A stretch of DNA of 64,000 bases. It comes from Paenibacillus sp. SC116. Lineage in GTDB: Bacteria; Bacillota; Bacilli; Paenibacillales; Paenibacillaceae. The position numbers and the translations under genes were made by a program. This document shows, piece after piece, positions 25,805-34,805 of this stretch (its first letter is position 1; each line of letters starts with the position of its first letter). The stretch lies in the NCBI RefSeq assembly GCF_024733555.1, contig NZ_JANIOF010000002.1, positions 124,001 through 188,000 on the forward strand, read 5' to 3'. The notes under the pieces are model-generated. The model saw only the letters and a program-made list of their open reading frames with translations, ran no database searches and was not told the origin of the DNA.

Positions 25805-26989
25805 ATGGATGCAAGTGCAAGCGCAGAGGAACATTCCATTCAAAAACGAAAAAAAACGCTCCGGTCCCTCCTCATTGGAAGTACGATAGCGCTGTTAATT
25901 GTTACTTTGTATAGCAATACGCTGAGAACGATGGATTTGCCTAAAGTATGGGCAGAGGTAGGGAGACAAGGGCAGCTCGCACAAGAGTTTAGTGCGATTG
26001 GAACGCTGCGGCCAGTAAGTGAAATCGAACTATCAAGCTCTGCTGGATGGACTGTAAAAAGTGTAGCAATAAAAGCAGGAGATCGAGTGAAAGGAGGACA
26101 GACGTTGGTCACATATGAGAACCCGGATGCTGACAATCAGCTGCGAGATGAGCAAGCCATGCTTGCACAGGTGAAACTGCAGTTGGAAGTGCCTCAAGAA
26201 AGCTATGTTGAAGCCGTAAGAAACGATGATGAGGCGAGTATGCGCACATCAAAACGAGATATGAAGCTGGCCCAGTTGCAAATAGATGCCCAAGAACGAA
26301 AGATTCAAAATGCACAGCAGAACATGCGACGCTATTCAACTATTGTGGCACCGTTCGATGGAGTCGTAACACAGTTGAATGCGGTCAAAGGTGCAGCGTC
26401 GGGCAATGAAGGTTTCGATGTGCGGCTATCGAACGTAAGCTTGGGCTATCAGGCGGAACTTTCGCTTCCCGCAGCTGCTACGGAGCAGTTGAAGATAGGC
26501 GATAAGTTGGACTTGCAAAGCTATGGTGGCGGGGCTACCAGACCGCTGAATGGAACGATCACAATCATAGAACATGTGGATGCTAGAGCGCCTTCCTCTC
26601 CCTCCCAATCAGTAGGTGAAGTAGAAACAGGTATCCAGCAACCTGTGGATGCAGTGGCTTGGAATCGCCTTGTTGTGAAAATATCGGATCAAACCGTTCG
26701 AACAGGTGAGCAGGTCAGAGTAAACGTGACCGTTATATCTGGGGAAGGGGGAGGTATGCTCCTCTCGAATAAGGCGATTCATAAAGAAGGTGCGAGCCAC
26801 TATGTCCATGTAGTAGAGGAAGCCAAAGGTCCTCTCGGCAATACGTACCACATCCGAAAGACGAAGGTTGAAGTTGGAGCTGCCAATGACAGCGAAACCG
26901 TTATTCTTTCGGGTGCTTATATAAATGAACAGATCGTCGTCGAGAGTACGGAGCCATTAGTGGAAGGAAGCAGAGTAAGGCCGCAATAG
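25805..26989 (+). CDS. HlyD/RND-type membrane-fusion adaptor protein
   Basis: 394-residue adaptor. A short cytoplasmic tail and one transmembrane helix (about 21-40) are followed by a lipoyl-like half (SSSAGWTVKSVAIKAGDRVKGGQTLVTYEN), a coiled-coil hairpin (about 105-175), the second lipoyl half (IVAPFDGVVTQLNAVKG) and beta-barrel domains. Such adaptors normally accompany exporters (HlyD, MacA, YknX). Here it is placed 12 bases after import-type permeases and before a solute-binding protein, with no exporter gene nearby. AAGGAGG precedes the ATG. Its partner is therefore an open question. Confidence 0.85.
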   Translation: MDASASAEEHSIQKRKKTLRSLLIGSTIALLIVTLYSNTLRTMDLPKVWAEVGRQGQLAQEFSAIGTLRPVSEIELSSSAGWTVKSVAIKAGDRVKGGQTLVTYENPDADNQLRDEQAMLAQVKLQLEVPQESYVEAVRNDDEASMRTSKRDMKLAQLQIDAQERKIQNAQQNMRRYSTIVAPFDGVVTQLNAVKGAASGNEGFDVRLSNVSLGYQAELSLPAAATEQLKIGDKLDLQSYGGGATRPLNGTITIIEHVDARAPSSPSQSVGEVETGIQQPVDAVAWNRLVVKISDQTVRTGEQVRVNVTVISGEGGGMLLSNKAIHKEGASHYVHVVEEAKGPLGNTYHIRKTKVEVGAANDSETVILSGAYINEQIVVESTEPLVEGSRVRPQ

Positions 26990-27040
26990 AATTCGGATAT
27001 GTAGGATTCACCATTCATTTAGGAGAGGAGACAAATTGTT

Positions 27041-28333
27041 ATGAAAAAATGGTTGATGTTGATGGTTGGAATACTAGCTATTTCCCTTACAGGTTGTGCA
27101 AGTGGGGATGAGCAGCAGAAAGAGGGCGGGCCTAAGAAAGTAGTTCTCTCCGTACATACGGCGAGTGATTACTATAAGTCAGCAAAGGCCGAGTTTGAGG
27201 CATTGCATCCAAATACAGTCATCGAGATTAAGGAGTACAAATCCGAGGGGGGAAACGCTGAGGCAGATTTCGAAAAGTATGTGCAAACAACCAATACCCA
27301 AATCCTTTCTGGCAAGGGTGCGGACTTAATCGATCTAAACGTTGCCGGGCTTCAGGTTGGAAAGTACGTAAATAAGAATGCGCTCGTCAATCTTACGGAA
27401 TTGATGGAGCAGGATAAATCGTTTAATAAAGATCATTACTATATGAATATTTTTGAACATGCCAAAATGAATGGCGGTCTCTACGTACTGCCAACAAGAT
27501 TCTTCTTGGATACATTAATCGGGGATAGTGAAGCAATCACAGCTGCACAGCTCCAAATAGATGATAAGCAATGGACATGGAGCCAATTTGCACAGGCGGG
27601 TAAGCAGCTGCATGAGAAGAGTGGTCGTTATGCAATAGCCAATACGCCTCCAGCACAAATGTTAAGCTATCTTGTCACGGATAACTATTCGCAACTGGTC
27701 GATTCGTCCACTTCGAACGCGAAGTTCCAGTCTCCCTTCTTTATTGATATGCTGGGCCAAGTGAAGGCCATGTACGACAATAAAGTCATTACGGCCGACC
27801 CTCTAGGTGTAGGAGAGGCGTACTTCTACCCCCTTTTACTGTTATCACCGAGTGACTATTTTACGGAAACGGTTGGTTTCTTCAAACAAGGAAAGGTGTA
27901 TCGCAAGCCTCATACGAGTGAGCAGCTTTCCGGTGTTTCTTTTAAAGGGGCTAATCCCATCGCAATAAATGCCAATTCAAAGGTCAAGCCTGAGGCATGG
28001 AAGTTCCTTACCTTTCTCTTGTCAGATCAGTTTCAATCTAAACCTAATCAACAAGGGTTTGCAGTGAATAAATCGGCCAATGAGAAAGTGATGAAGCAAT
28101 TGCTGGAGAAGGGGAAGGTTGGCTCTCATACGGGAGTGGACGTTCCAGTAACCGCTGCGGATATGGAAATGTTGAAGCAGATGATTGCGGAAGCGAATAT
28201 CTTTGTTAAGGAAGATGATAAGATTCACTCTATTATAAATGAAGAAGCAACAGCTTACTTCAGCGGTCAGAAGTCGGCGGAAGACGTCGCAAATTTGATC
28301 CAGAACCGTGTCACCACGTACCTTAATGAATAA
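27041..28333 (+). CDS. Extracellular solute-binding lipoprotein (family 1)
   Basis: 430-residue lipoprotein with signal peptide and lipobox LTGC (Cys19), then a two-lobed family-1 solute-binding fold: KKVVLSVHTASDYYKSAKAEFEALHPNT at the start, DLIDLNVAGLQ, and a C-terminal KPEAWKFLTFLLS. It should deliver an oligosaccharide-like ligand to the two upstream permeases. The ligand is not readable. Given the amidase in the same cluster, muropeptide or glycan fragments are attractive candidates, which is inference only. GGAGAGGAG lies before the ATG. Confidence 0.9.
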   Translation: MKKWLMLMVGILAISLTGCASGDEQQKEGGPKKVVLSVHTASDYYKSAKAEFEALHPNTVIEIKEYKSEGGNAEADFEKYVQTTNTQILSGKGADLIDLNVAGLQVGKYVNKNALVNLTELMEQDKSFNKDHYYMNIFEHAKMNGGLYVLPTRFFLDTLIGDSEAITAAQLQIDDKQWTWSQFAQAGKQLHEKSGRYAIANTPPAQMLSYLVTDNYSQLVDSSTSNAKFQSPFFIDMLGQVKAMYDNKVITADPLGVGEAYFYPLLLLSPSDYFTETVGFFKQGKVYRKPHTSEQLSGVSFKGANPIAINANSKVKPEAWKFLTFLLSDQFQSKPNQQGFAVNKSANEKVMKQLLEKGKVGSHTGVDVPVTAADMEMLKQMIAEANIFVKEDDKIHSIINEEATAYFSGQKSAEDVANLIQNRVTTYLNE

Positions 28334-28360
28334 ACGGTAGAATACGAGAGGAGATTGAAC

Positions 28361-29017
28361 ATGAAAAATATAGCTGTCCTTCTTATGTTCATTGTATTCA
28401 CGAGCCTAATCATGGGCTGTACTCAGGCTGCATCCAATTTGAGTGCAAGTAAAGATTCCATTGTAGAGCAAGGTTCACAGTCAATAGATGAGTCTACCAA
28501 CGAAAATGTCATTAAAATTATCCCTGCTGATACAACAGATAAAGAATTAGAAACGAAGAGTGTACTCACTTCTCAAACAGATGAACGATTAGAAAGACAG
28601 CGTATTCTCTCTAATCAACTAGAGATTCTAATCCCGAAAGGATTTAAGGAGGAATCCACCAACGATCAGGAGATCAAGTATCATGATAAGGCAGCTCAAG
28701 TTACGATCAACATCAAACATGATCCGGAGCAAAGGGTGGATGAGCAGGCTGCTAAGGATGAGAACAGTGGGAAAAAGATGACGGCTATTCTCAAGCAAAA
28801 TTACCAAGGTGCTGAGGTAATAAGTGAGGAAGTTAGGGAAGTTGGCGGTAAGCATATTGCGGTGAGCGAGATTGCTAGTAAGGATCAGTATGTCCTTCTA
28901 TCCTGGTCAAGTTTAAACAACGGGCTGCTGGAAATTGAAATTTCTAGTCCGATTGGGAAGAAAGAGGAATGGAGCGTACTAGCCAATAAGATAATCGATT
29001 CTATCCAGATGAAGTAG
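28361..29017 (+). CDS. Small lipoprotein of unknown function
   Basis: 218-residue lipoprotein: signal peptide with lipobox IMGC (Cys20), then a Ser/Thr/Glu-rich low-complexity segment (about 21-90) that may span the wall, and a compact C-terminal domain (about 90-218; IEISSPIGKKEEWSVLANKIIDSIQMK at the end) that looks like a small alpha/beta lipoprotein domain of the PsbP/LpqN kind, by impression only. GAGAGGAG sets the ATG at 28361. It lies between the solute-binding protein and the two-component genes, so it could present a signal to the sensor kinase. Confidence 0.75.
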   Translation: MKNIAVLLMFIVFTSLIMGCTQAASNLSASKDSIVEQGSQSIDESTNENVIKIIPADTTDKELETKSVLTSQTDERLERQRILSNQLEILIPKGFKEESTNDQEIKYHDKAAQVTINIKHDPEQRVDEQAAKDENSGKKMTAILKQNYQGAEVISEEVREVGGKHIAVSEIASKDQYVLLSWSSLNNGLLEIEISSPIGKKEEWSVLANKIIDSIQMK

Positions 29018-29100
29018 TATCCTTGTATCAAGATCAGGCAGGGAGATAGCCTCTATGTGCTGATATAATATAACTATCAGAACCTAGGTTAGGAGTTATC

Positions 29101-29784
29101 ATGATGCCAAGGACCATTCTAATCGTTGAAGATGAACCGATTTTGAGGGAAATTGCAAAAGATTATTTTATAAGTGAAGGCTATGACGTGCTGGAAGCTG
29201 CCGATGGCAAGGTAGGATTGGCTTTGTTTCAGGAGCATCCGGTGGACTTGATCGTGCTAGATATTATGCTGCCAGAACTTGATGGTTGGTCTGTATGCCG
29301 GCGTATTCGCAAGACATCGGACGTTCCGATCATTATGCTGACTGCGCGGGTAGACGAAGATGATACACTGCTCGGCTTCGATCTAGGTGCGGACGATTAT
29401 GTGACGAAGCCATATAGTCCACCTGTGCTGTTAGCTCGGGCTAAGCGTCTGCTCGACAGTCGAGCTCGAACTTCCGGAGCGACAGCAGATACGCTGATAC
29501 ATGGTGGTGTGTGTATCGATTATGCTTCACGGATGGTGATGATTGACGGTGCAAGCATTAGCTTCACCTATACTGAATTTGAGATTTTGTCGTATTTGAT
29601 GGTGAACGAAGGAATTGTGATTACAAGGGAGCAATTGATTACGAAGATCTGGGGGTACGAGAGCTCAGGCGATGATCGCACGGTAAATACACATATTCGA
29701 AACATACGGGGGAAGCTGGGCAGCAAGGGCAAGCTTATTAGGACGGTTGTGCGAATTGGTTACAAGTTCGAGGCTAGCGTATGA
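29101..29784 (+). CDS. OmpR/PhoB-family response regulator
   Basis: 227-residue regulator. The receiver domain (about 1-118) has the acidic pair E10-D11, phosphoacceptor Asp54 (IVLDIMLPELDG) and Lys in VTKPYSPP. The winged-helix Trans_Reg_C domain (about 130-225) ends in TVVRIGYKFE. It overlaps the kinase gene by four bases (ATGA at 29781-29784). TAGGAG precedes a double ATG. Its likely binding site is the 11-bp-period repeat set at 23090, the expected geometry for this family. Confidence 0.93.
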   Translation: MMPRTILIVEDEPILREIAKDYFISEGYDVLEAADGKVGLALFQEHPVDLIVLDIMLPELDGWSVCRRIRKTSDVPIIMLTARVDEDDTLLGFDLGADDYVTKPYSPPVLLARAKRLLDSRARTSGATADTLIHGGVCIDYASRMVMIDGASISFTYTEFEILSYLMVNEGIVITREQLITKIWGYESSGDDRTVNTHIRNIRGKLGSKGKLIRTVVRIGYKFEASV

Positions 29785-31583
29785 GAATCGGCGTAGTCTG
29801 GAAGCTGTTCTTATTAACGACAGCGTTATGCATGCTTATTTTAGCAACGGTTTATGTAGGGCAATCGTTTTTCTTCAAGCAGTATTATGAGAATCGTAAA
29901 CTGGATGACATTCAGGCCAACCTACAATTGTTCGAGAGTGATTATAGGAATGCCAAAGGGAACACGGCTGCCATACAAAGGCTGGAGCAAGAGTTCTATC
30001 GAGACAATAATACATGGATTACGACGCTCGATCGCCACGGTAACTTGCGGAGTGTGGATGACTTTTATGCAGAAATGAAGGTGAGTTATTCCTCTAATGA
30101 AAGTGTCCACACGGATTCGAATATTCGTATTCCTTTGTACAATCTGATCAGCATACAGGAGGTAGCTGATGATTCGTCACTTATAAAGGTAGGATCTGGG
30201 GTTACTATGACGGCAGTAAATAAGGATAAGAAGTATGTCCCATTTCAGGTTAAGCAAGATCTGGGTGATTACTATTGGGGTAATGAGCAGATTGTGAAAT
30301 CCCTAGCCGAGAAGTCTTTGGGCGATAGTTTTCTCAAAGCGGGCATAGTAAATGGTTCGATTACATTCATGAGGGGAACGATCATCGAGATCCGGCTTCC
30401 TAGTGAGAACAACGTTTCGAGCCTGATGTATGACGATACCCTATTCATGGGGCAGATTAAACAATTCCAAGCAAACTTAATGCGGGACGAGGATAGTCAG
30501 CATATCGATTCCATGAAAATGCTGGATATGGTGCACAACAATGTGAAGTACAAACTTTTTATTAACCCGATTCGCAGCAGCGATGACTCCATGGTTTATT
30601 TATTCGCAATGGCATCCTTGCAGCCCGTCGATGAAGCAGTGCAGATGCTAGAGGAGTACTATGGATATGTTATCGCGTTTGCACTACTGCTGGTATCTCT
30701 CGTTTCCTTTTATTATTCGAAAAAGATAGCTAGACCGCTCTTGCGAATCAATAGTACTACCGAAAAAATTGCTAATTTAGACTTCTCCGAACAGTTGTCT
30801 ATCACATCCAAAGACGAGATTGGTGACTTGTCGTCCAATATCAATCAGCTATCGCAGACGTTACATTCTTATATTGAGCAGTTGCAGCGAGATATTGAGA
30901 AGGAGAAGCGGTTGGAGAATACAAGGAAAGAATTTATTGCTGGCGTATCGCATGAATTGAAGACGCCTTTAAGCATTATGAAAAGCTGTATCTCTATTCT
31001 GAGGGATGGTGTTGCCCAGCATAAACGGGAACATTACTTCGAGGCGATGGTGAAAGAAGTCGATAAAATGGACTTGATGATCGTGGATATGTTGGAGTTG
31101 GCTAAGTTTGAATCCGGCACCTACAAGATGGAGATGGACGTGTTCCAGCTCGATACGATTGTAGCCTATATTTGCGAACAGCTTTCACCTGAAATGGAAA
31201 AGAAGCAGTTACGTGTCCATGTGCAGCTTGTTCCTGTAACCGTCGAAGCAAATCAACTACGCATAGAGCAGGTCATCACCAACTTTATGACAAATGCGAT
31301 TCGTTATACACCTGAAGAAGAAGAACTGTACATCTCCACTGTTGAAGAAGGTGAGTTTGTAAAGGTGAATATCGAGAACAAAGGGGTTCATATTCCAGCT
31401 TCTCAATTGGACAAAGTGTGGGACCGCTTCTATCGGGGTGATACGTCTCGTCAACGCACCCACGGGGGCACCGGACTCGGACTTGCGATCTCCAAAAATA
31501 TTCTTGAGCTTCACCATGTACGGTATGGCGCTGAGAATACAGAAGATGGTGTTCTATTTTATTTTTACTTGCCTAAGTGTTAG
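29781..31583 (+). CDS. HAMP-domain sensor histidine kinase
   Basis: 600-residue membrane kinase, cognate of the regulator it overlaps. Two transmembrane helices (about 7-29 and 292-312) bracket a large extracytoplasmic sensor domain of about 260 residues. A HAMP linker follows, then HisKA with His391 (VSHELKTPLSIM) and HATPase with N-box NFMTNAIRYTP and G-box GTGLGLAI. The N-box keeps its Asn. The sensor domain looks dCache-like in size but I cannot classify it by eye. As the last gene of the cluster it probably senses envelope state or the transported ligand. Confidence 0.93.
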   Translation: MRIGVVWKLFLLTTALCMLILATVYVGQSFFFKQYYENRKLDDIQANLQLFESDYRNAKGNTAAIQRLEQEFYRDNNTWITTLDRHGNLRSVDDFYAEMKVSYSSNESVHTDSNIRIPLYNLISIQEVADDSSLIKVGSGVTMTAVNKDKKYVPFQVKQDLGDYYWGNEQIVKSLAEKSLGDSFLKAGIVNGSITFMRGTIIEIRLPSENNVSSLMYDDTLFMGQIKQFQANLMRDEDSQHIDSMKMLDMVHNNVKYKLFINPIRSSDDSMVYLFAMASLQPVDEAVQMLEEYYGYVIAFALLLVSLVSFYYSKKIARPLLRINSTTEKIANLDFSEQLSITSKDEIGDLSSNINQLSQTLHSYIEQLQRDIEKEKRLENTRKEFIAGVSHELKTPLSIMKSCISILRDGVAQHKREHYFEAMVKEVDKMDLMIVDMLELAKFESGTYKMEMDVFQLDTIVAYICEQLSPEMEKKQLRVHVQLVPVTVEANQLRIEQVITNFMTNAIRYTPEEEELYISTVEEGEFVKVNIENKGVHIPASQLDKVWDRFYRGDTSRQRTHGGTGLGLAISKNILELHHVRYGAENTEDGVLFYFYLPKC

Positions 31584-31659
31584 TGGCTATACCAATTTCC
31601 ATTAGAAGATAAATAGGCAAGAAATGAGAGATGCAATCGTTAGCAATAGGAAGCCAACT

Positions 31660-31683
31660 AAGCCATCCCATGAGGGATGGCTT
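31660..31683. terminator. Hairpin between the kinase and PP-loop genes
   Basis: AAGCCATCCC and GGGATGGCTT, a perfect 10-bp stem with a four-base loop, between convergent genes. T-runs are absent on both sides, but the position fits a transcript end. Confidence 0.6.
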
Positions 31684-31696
31684 GTGTGCTATCTCA

Positions 31697-32389
31697 TCAG
31701 ATGTCATCCAGCTCCAACGGCAAGAAGGCATAGTTCTCATGCCTTAAAATCTCACATTTACGAACGGGAATAGGATGTTTAAAAATAGGTCCGTCGATGA
31801 CCGTTGTATGGAACTCACCGCCTTCTCCACAAGGGTCGATGCCACGTGCTTCAAGCTCTTTGACGTATTCGTGCGTTAGCGTCCGCCCGAGATCGTCTTC
31901 TGTCATCCCCAACGATAGATTCACCGTCACGACGACTGTAACAAACCCTAAATGGATAAATTCATCGACGGCTTCACGATGATCCATTTCCCACAGAGGC
32001 ATGCCAAGCTTTAATCCAACCCGTTGCGTAATTCCATCCTGCCAACAGCCAGTAGCGGGCATGTCCAAGTCGCCAGTTACTAACACTTCGGCACCTTGCT
32101 GCTTTGCCTGCTCGAGAAGATCGATAAAGACAGCTTCATAATCTGCCCAACTTGCGGCAGCTGTAAAGGCTGGTAAGCCAATGGATTCAGCTTGTGCATG
32201 GATGAGTTCTGGCGGCATTCCATGGGAACGAGATCGTTTACCTTCCTCCTCAAGCATAACGATGAGTCCCAATGGTTCTCCTACTTTCATCGCCTTATAA
32301 AGCGCTAAGACGCTATCTTTTCCTCCACTGAACGAAGCGATAAACTTTCGCCCAGCGGCTCCATTTCTCCAGTTGTTCATTTCCGTCAT
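31697..32389 (-). CDS. PP-loop ATP-pyrophosphatase, diphthine-ammonia-ligase family
   Basis: 230-residue member of the Dph6/DUF71 family with the PP-loop SFSGGKDSVLAL near residue 20. The conserved block GDLDMPATGCWQD and GVDPCGEGGEFHTTV-like RGIDPCGEGGEFHTTVIDGP are present. Eukaryotic members amidate diphthine on elongation factor 2; bacteria have no diphthamide, so the bacterial role is an ATP-dependent amidation or ligation of an unknown substrate. It is a single gene convergent with the sensor kinase. Confidence 0.85.
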   Translation of the reverse strand: MTEMNNWRNGAAGRKFIASFSGGKDSVLALYKAMKVGEPLGLIVMLEEEGKRSRSHGMPPELIHAQAESIGLPAFTAAASWADYEAVFIDLLEQAKQQGAEVLVTGDLDMPATGCWQDGITQRVGLKLGMPLWEMDHREAVDEFIHLGFVTVVVTVNLSLGMTEDDLGRTLTHEYVKELEARGIDPCGEGGEFHTTVIDGPIFKHPIPVRKCEILRHENYAFLPLELDDI

Positions 32390-32754
32390 ACGTATGTTCC
32401 CCTTTATCCCAAGATGTCAATGATGTGATACATATGATGTGTCCAAAGGATGCCTACATGATTGTGATTTGTAGGAAAAGCTGCGTTTGCTTGTCCACGT
32501 TATTGTTGTTATTGTCTCATTTTCCTTCATTCGTTTTCAACTTATTGCGTCATCGCAGCAATGTGAAGGGGATAAAGGTTTTTTACGGTCGTGAACGAAA
32601 TACATACTAAATCGCAGATGCTGCGAGTTATTTGCTTTCGTTGTTGCGTTTCACCCATTTTTGAAAAAACATATCCTTGCATTTTGGTGCATCAAATGCA
32701 CGGCTGCAAGCTTTAAAGCACGATATAGTAAGTTTCGAAAGGAAGGTCATGTGG
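32390..32754. other. Intergenic region before the AraC-type regulator
   Basis: 365 bases between the divergent PP-loop and AraC-type genes. I see no gene, no clear terminator and no repeat. The promoters of both neighbours must lie here. Confidence 0.4.
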
Positions 32755-33609
32755 ATGGATTGGGTTGCGAGAATGAATGAAGCCATCAATTATATCGAGG
32801 AACACATTACGGAAGACATTTCTTATTCAGAAGTAGCGAAAGTGGCATGTTGTTCTACGTATCATTTTCAAAGGATGTTCTCGTTTATTACCGAAGTTCC
32901 TTTATCGGAATATATAAGACGCCGCCGTTTGACTCTGGCTGCTTTTGAGCTGCAAAATAGCCAGGAGAAGGTGATTGATCTTGCGCTCAAGTACGGATAC
33001 GACTCGCCAGAGGCGTTTACGCGAGCTTTTCAACAATTACATGGCACTACACCAACGGCAGCACGTAGTGTAGGAACGCAGCTCAAAGCCTATCCACGCT
33101 TGTCCTTTCAAATTTCGATTAAAGGAGTCGTCGCTATGGATTACCGCATTGAAGAAGTGGGGAGCTTCACCATTGTTGGGCAGAAAGAGCATGTGAGCCA
33201 TAAAGATTCGTATCAAGTTATTCCGCAGTTGTGGGTGGAGGCACAAGGGAAAGGGCTATTTGAAACGCTGTTATCTATTCGAAATGAGTCGAACAAAATT
33301 AATGGTATTCTAGGTGTTTGTGCAAATGGGAACTGGGGTCAAAATGACGGTTTCGACTATTATATGGCGATTGCATCTGATCAAGAGCTCCCTGACGGGT
33401 TAGTTAAAATTGATATTCCAGCGGCAACGTGGGCTGAATTTGAATCGACTGGGGCACCACAAAATATCCAAGAAAGTTGGAAACGATTATATACGGAGTG
33501 GCTGCCGGTATCTTCCTACGATTTTGCCAACTTACCTGCGATTGAGAGTTATTTGCCGCCAGAAGAAAATAAAAATGAACTGTGGATTCCTGTTGTAAAA
33601 AAACAATAA
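32755..33609 (+). CDS. AraC-type regulator with GyrI-like effector domain
   Basis: 284-residue regulator. Two AraC-type HTH motifs fill residues 1-105 (INYIEEHITEDISYSEVAKVACCSTYHFQRMF, then VIDLALKYGYDSPEAFTRAFQQLHGTTP). The rest is a GyrI-like/effector-binding domain (YRIEEVGSFTIVGQKEHVSHK ... SYLPPEENKNELWIPV). This Rob/BmrR-like domain pairing is typical of regulators that bind lipophilic drugs. The start at 32755 follows GGAAGG by eight bases; the frame from 32677 lacks a ribosome binding site. No target gene is adjacent on the same strand. Confidence 0.9.
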   Translation: MDWVARMNEAINYIEEHITEDISYSEVAKVACCSTYHFQRMFSFITEVPLSEYIRRRRLTLAAFELQNSQEKVIDLALKYGYDSPEAFTRAFQQLHGTTPTAARSVGTQLKAYPRLSFQISIKGVVAMDYRIEEVGSFTIVGQKEHVSHKDSYQVIPQLWVEAQGKGLFETLLSIRNESNKINGILGVCANGNWGQNDGFDYYMAIASDQELPDGLVKIDIPAATWAEFESTGAPQNIQESWKRLYTEWLPVSSYDFANLPAIESYLPPEENKNELWIPVVKKQ

Positions 33610-33630
33610 TTTAAGGAAATCATCTAGAAG

Positions 33631-33660
33631 AGGTCGCCCTGATGGGGGCGGCCTTTGTCT
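33631..33660 (+). terminator. Terminator hairpin after the AraC-type gene
   Basis: AGGTCGCCC (33631-33639) pairs with GGGCGGCCT (33646-33654), one G-T pair, then TTTGTCT. Confidence 0.65.
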
Positions 33661-33724
33661 ATGAGCATGGACAAGTGACACAGAAAAATCTTAGCGAAAG
33701 GTACAGATGTCCAACCGAATTGTC

Positions 33725-33752
33725 TCCTTACCCAATAAAATGCTGGTAAGGA
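33725..33752 (+). repeat. 5' UTR hairpin of the collagen-like gene
   Basis: TCCTTACC (33725-33732) and GGTAAGGA (33745-33752) form a perfect 8-bp stem just before the Shine-Dalgarno. It may protect a long-lived sporulation mRNA (inference). Confidence 0.55.
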
Positions 33753-33776
33753 AAACGAAGAAGGGGGGACGATACG

Positions 33777-34691
33777 ATGTTTAATCACAAAAAGCGCCGG
33801 AACACCTTAAAGAAAGGTGCTCATCGCAAAGTTAAAATTAAAAGGCATAAAGCATGTAAAAAAGTGATCATTAAAGTAGTAAAACGAATTCCAGGACCTC
33901 CTGGACCGCGAGGTCCTACAGGTTCCCAAGGTCCCCAGGGCCCAGCAGGAATAGCAGGAGCTCCCGGAGCAACAGGTCTAGCGGGAGGTACTGGAGTTAC
34001 TGGCCCCACAGGCCCTGCGGGAATCGGAATTACCGGTGCTGCGGGCATACCAGGATCTGCAGGAGCCGTTGGTGCTACGGGCGCCACGGGTGTAACCGGA
34101 GCCGCAGGGCTCGCTGGTGTTCCAGGAGCTACAGGTGCAACGGGGGCAACCGGAGTTACGGGCCCTCCAGGGGCGACAGCTGTTGGAATTGGGGCCATCA
34201 TTCCATATAGTACTGGTGATGATACCATTTCACTAATTACAGGTGTCGATGATCCGATTGTAGATGGAGGGATGTTTACATTTGGCGTTGCTTCGCAAAT
34301 TAGTGTGACTCCAGGTGGTCCCATAACACTAGGCTTACCGAATGTGCCAAACTTTAGCTTTAGTGTCCCCCGGACGGGGATTATTACGTCTTTAGCTGGT
34401 TTCTTCTTTATCTTAAACGAGGGCACTTTACCAGGTCCAGTGCAAGTGAATATGCAGCTCTACCTTGCGCCGGCTGCTAGTAATATTTTTAATCCAGTTG
34501 GAACGCCGCTAGCATTAGCCCCCAACTTCACGACGGTAAGTCCAGGGGACAATGCGAGTGGTGTGAGCCCACAAAACATCCCTGTAGTAGCGGGGGATAA
34601 GCTGCTCCTAATCGTGATTCCTAACATCTTAGGCGCTAACTTTGGTTCTGTTCTTACTGGATTAGCAAGTGCAGGGATTACGATCGACTAA
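33777..34691 (+). CDS. Collagen-like protein, probable spore-surface filament
   Basis: 304-residue protein in three parts. An extremely basic N-terminus (about 20 of the first 37 residues are Lys, Arg or His) is followed by a Gly-X-Y region (about 39-137: [10 protein letters not shown] through GVTGPPG, with breaks such as GIGIT). A ~165-residue C-terminal beta-rich domain opens IPYSTGDD and resembles the trimerising heads of BclA-type exosporium glycoproteins. Threonine-rich repeats ([10 protein letters not shown]) could be glycosylated. The typical BclA leader is missing, so anchoring differs. Strong GGGGGG ribosome binding site. Spore location is inferred from the family. Confidence 0.85.
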   Translation: MFNHKKRRNTLKKGAHRKVKIKRHKACKKVIIKVVKRIPGPPGPRGPTGSQGPQGPAGIAGAPGATGLAGGTGVTGPTGPAGIGITGAAGIPGSAGAVGATGATGVTGAAGLAGVPGATGATGATGVTGPPGATAVGIGAIIPYSTGDDTISLITGVDDPIVDGGMFTFGVASQISVTPGGPITLGLPNVPNFSFSVPRTGIITSLAGFFFILNEGTLPGPVQVNMQLYLAPAASNIFNPVGTPLALAPNFTTVSPGDNASGVSPQNIPVVAGDKLLLIVIPNILGANFGSVLTGLASAGITID

Positions 34692-34725
34692 CCTCATTAT
34701 TGTCATTGCTTAATCGTAAGGAAGC

Positions 34726-34791
34726 AAAAAGAACCAATCACTTGGAGCACGGGGTAGCGATTATCCCATATCCGAGCAATTGGTTCTTTTT
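34726..34791. terminator. Bidirectional terminator between convergent genes
   Basis: AAAAAGAACCAAT (34726-34738) and ATTGGTTCTTTTT (34779-34791) pair perfectly, giving a T-run on either strand. It serves both the collagen-like gene and the HAD-NUDIX gene. Confidence 0.85.
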
Positions 34792-34805
34792 CTACTATCC
34801 ATTTT

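Noticed and set aside
33821-34426. 201-codon minus-strand frame opposite the collagen-like gene
   Set aside because: It is the antisense shadow of the Gly-X-Y repeats (giving Pro/Ala/Val repeats), with no ribosome binding site.
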